Shown one piece after another: positions 63,128-64,000 of a stretch of 64,000 bases of DNA. The position numbers and the translations under genes are program-made. Positions within the stretch are counted from its first letter, which is position 1, and every line of letters starts with the position of its first letter. The stretch is from Helicobacter himalayensis (GTDB lineage: Bacteria > Campylobacterota > Campylobacteria > Campylobacterales > Helicobacteraceae): the NCBI RefSeq assembly GCF_001602095.1, contig NZ_CP014991.1, positions 372,001-436,000 on the forward strand, in the 5' to 3' direction. The notes below the pieces were generated by a model. It had not been told where the DNA came from, searched no databases, and saw nothing but the letters and a program-made list of their open reading frames with translations.

Positions 63128-64000
63128 ATGGAGGTAGAATCCTATTTTGCGCTAAGTCAAAGCGCGCAGTATTATGAATGTGGGTTTGACTGCGATAATG
63201 CTATCGTGCTAAAAACACCAGAATCTAAGTTTTTTTTCACCGATATGCGCTATGTTTTAGAAGCGAAGCAAAATGTCATAAAAGGCGTTGAGGTGGTGGA
63301 TTCTGCGGAGTTATGCACCTCACTAGCCAAAGCCATTAAAAAGCTAAATCTCACAACATTAGGCTTTGATTCTTTAGAAGTCTCGCTTGATTTTTACCAT
63401 TCCTTGTGTGCGCATTTAGGCAAGCTAGGTGCAAAATGTGAGCTTGTGGCAATGCCAAATTTTCACCAGCATTTGCGTGTGTGTAAGAGTGAATCGCAAA
63501 TTGCGCTTATTAGGCAATCTCAAAAGCTCAATAAAAAGGCTTTTAAGAAGTTCGCAGATTTTCTCTCTTGTGCAATTGTGGATAAAAAGCCCTTAAGCGA
63601 GCAGAATCTGCATTTTTATGCCAGCACATTTTTGAGTATGAATGGAAAATATGAACTAAGCTTTAATCCAATCATTGGGATTAATGCCACAGGTGCGAAA
63701 CCCCACGCCTTGCCAAGTGCGGAGATTACATTAAACAAAAACGATCTTTTACTCTTTGATGCGGGGATAAAATTTAAGCATTACTGCTCGGATATGACGC
63801 GCACCGCGCGCGTGGGCAAAAATATGGATTTTAGCAAAGAGCAAAAATTTAAAAATAAAAAACAGCAAAAAATCTATGATATTGTAAGGAAAGCCCAAGA
63901 AAATGCCATTACAAAGGCGCGCGTGGGAATGAAAGCAAAAGAGATTGATTCTCTTGCGCGCAAGTGTATAGAATCTGCTGGTTATGGGGAATTTTTCGTG
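63128..64000 (+). CDS. pepQ: M24-family aminopeptidase/prolidase, 3' end cut by the window
   Basis: Cytoplasmic metallopeptidase that removes N-terminal residues before proline or splits Xaa-Pro dipeptides. The N-terminal creatinase-like domain (about 1-120) is followed by the pita-bread domain. The first metal-ligand Asp residues are visible in LLLFDAGIKF near 215 and CSDMTRTARVG near 226. FNPIIGINATGAKPHALPS near 178-196 contains the conserved His. The frame is open to the last base, so the C-terminal His and Glu ligands are beyond the window. Start ATG 63128, with AAGG about 10 bases before; H. pylori counterpart HP1037. Confidence 0.88.
   Translation, partial: MEVESYFALSQSAQYYECGFDCDNAIVLKTPESKFFFTDMRYVLEAKQNVIKGVEVVDSAELCTSLAKAIKKLNLTTLGFDSLEVSLDFYHSLCAHLGKLGAKCELVAMPNFHQHLRVCKSESQIALIRQSQKLNKKAFKKFADFLSCAIVDKKPLSEQNLHFYASTFLSMNGKYELSFNPIIGINATGAKPHALPSAEITLNKNDLLLFDAGIKFKHYCSDMTRTARVGKNMDFSKEQKFKNKKQQKIYDIVRKAQENAITKARVGMKAKEIDSLARKCIESAGYGEFFV

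Noticed and set aside
1-64000. tRNA, rRNA, tmRNA, SRP RNA, RNase P RNA, CRISPR arrays and insertion sequences
   Set aside because: Intergenic gaps were read for cloverleaf-like text, regular short repeats and transposase frames; none were found.

Overview
The window is chromosomal DNA from a Helicobacter-like member of the Campylobacterota, most likely a non-pylori (enterohepatic-type) species. The gene set and many neighbour pairs match known H. pylori blocks: Maf-flaB-topA, csd5-aroE, rnr-holA-rpsF-ssb-rpsR, era-csd6, the HP0268 family next to miaB, and aroQ-pepQ. But the window also carries a cheR-cheB pair, which H. pylori lacks. Base composition is moderate (about 40% GC by eye), genes are packed tightly, and about one gene in five appears to start with TTG. 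I see no rRNA, tRNA, insertion sequence, prophage or CRISPR array. Both ends are cut inside genes: a P1B-type copper ATPase on the left and an M24 peptidase on the right.

Layout. 1-12.8 kb: copper ATPase, a secreted lysozyme-fold protein, glyS, a large D-lactate dehydrogenase, then rsmH, an FtsL-like gene, purM, a Csd5-like SH3 protein, aroE and luxS. 12.9-20.6 kb: a chemoreceptor whose promoter carries a 14-base T tract, a CapA-like lipoprotein, miaB, an HP0268-like gene, flavodoxin and a BatD-like membrane protein. 20.6-27.4 kb: metallo-beta-lactamase-fold hydrolase, ThiF/MoeB enzyme, tetrahaem cytochrome, hugZ, era, csd6, uppP and a beta-barrel protein. 27.4-33.5 kb: flagellin glycosylation factor (Maf), flaB with a sigma-54 promoter, and topA. 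33.5-42.4 kb: a frameshifted peptide permease gene, cheB, cheR, htrA, a glycosyltransferase, nusA, a class V aminotransferase and miaA. 42.4-46.7 kb: the accessory region, an AT-rich HpyAV-like restriction-modification pair between the two broken ends of an older type III system. 46.8-54.0 kb: phosphoesterase, rnr, holA, rpsF, ssb, rpsR and priA. 54.0-64.0 kb: an acyltransferase, a PilM/PilN/PilO-like trio, a complete RND efflux operon (adaptor, pump, TolC-like), aroQ and the start of pepQ.

The most unusual feature is a dispersed palindromic repeat family. Copies of about 100-120 bp lie inside four unrelated protein genes (dld, capA-like, miaB, maf). All are in the sense orientation and all are read in the same frame. 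A central hairpin carries compensating base changes between copies. Partial ends lie in the era leader and before the PilM-like gene. This resembles in principle the Rickettsia palindromic elements that insert in frame into genes; I do not know of a description for Helicobacter. A second unusual signal is the heptamer AGAATCT (reverse complement AGATTCT), about 18 times more common than composition predicts in the stretch I counted. The third is the replacement of a type III restriction system by a type II one, with both stumps still readable.
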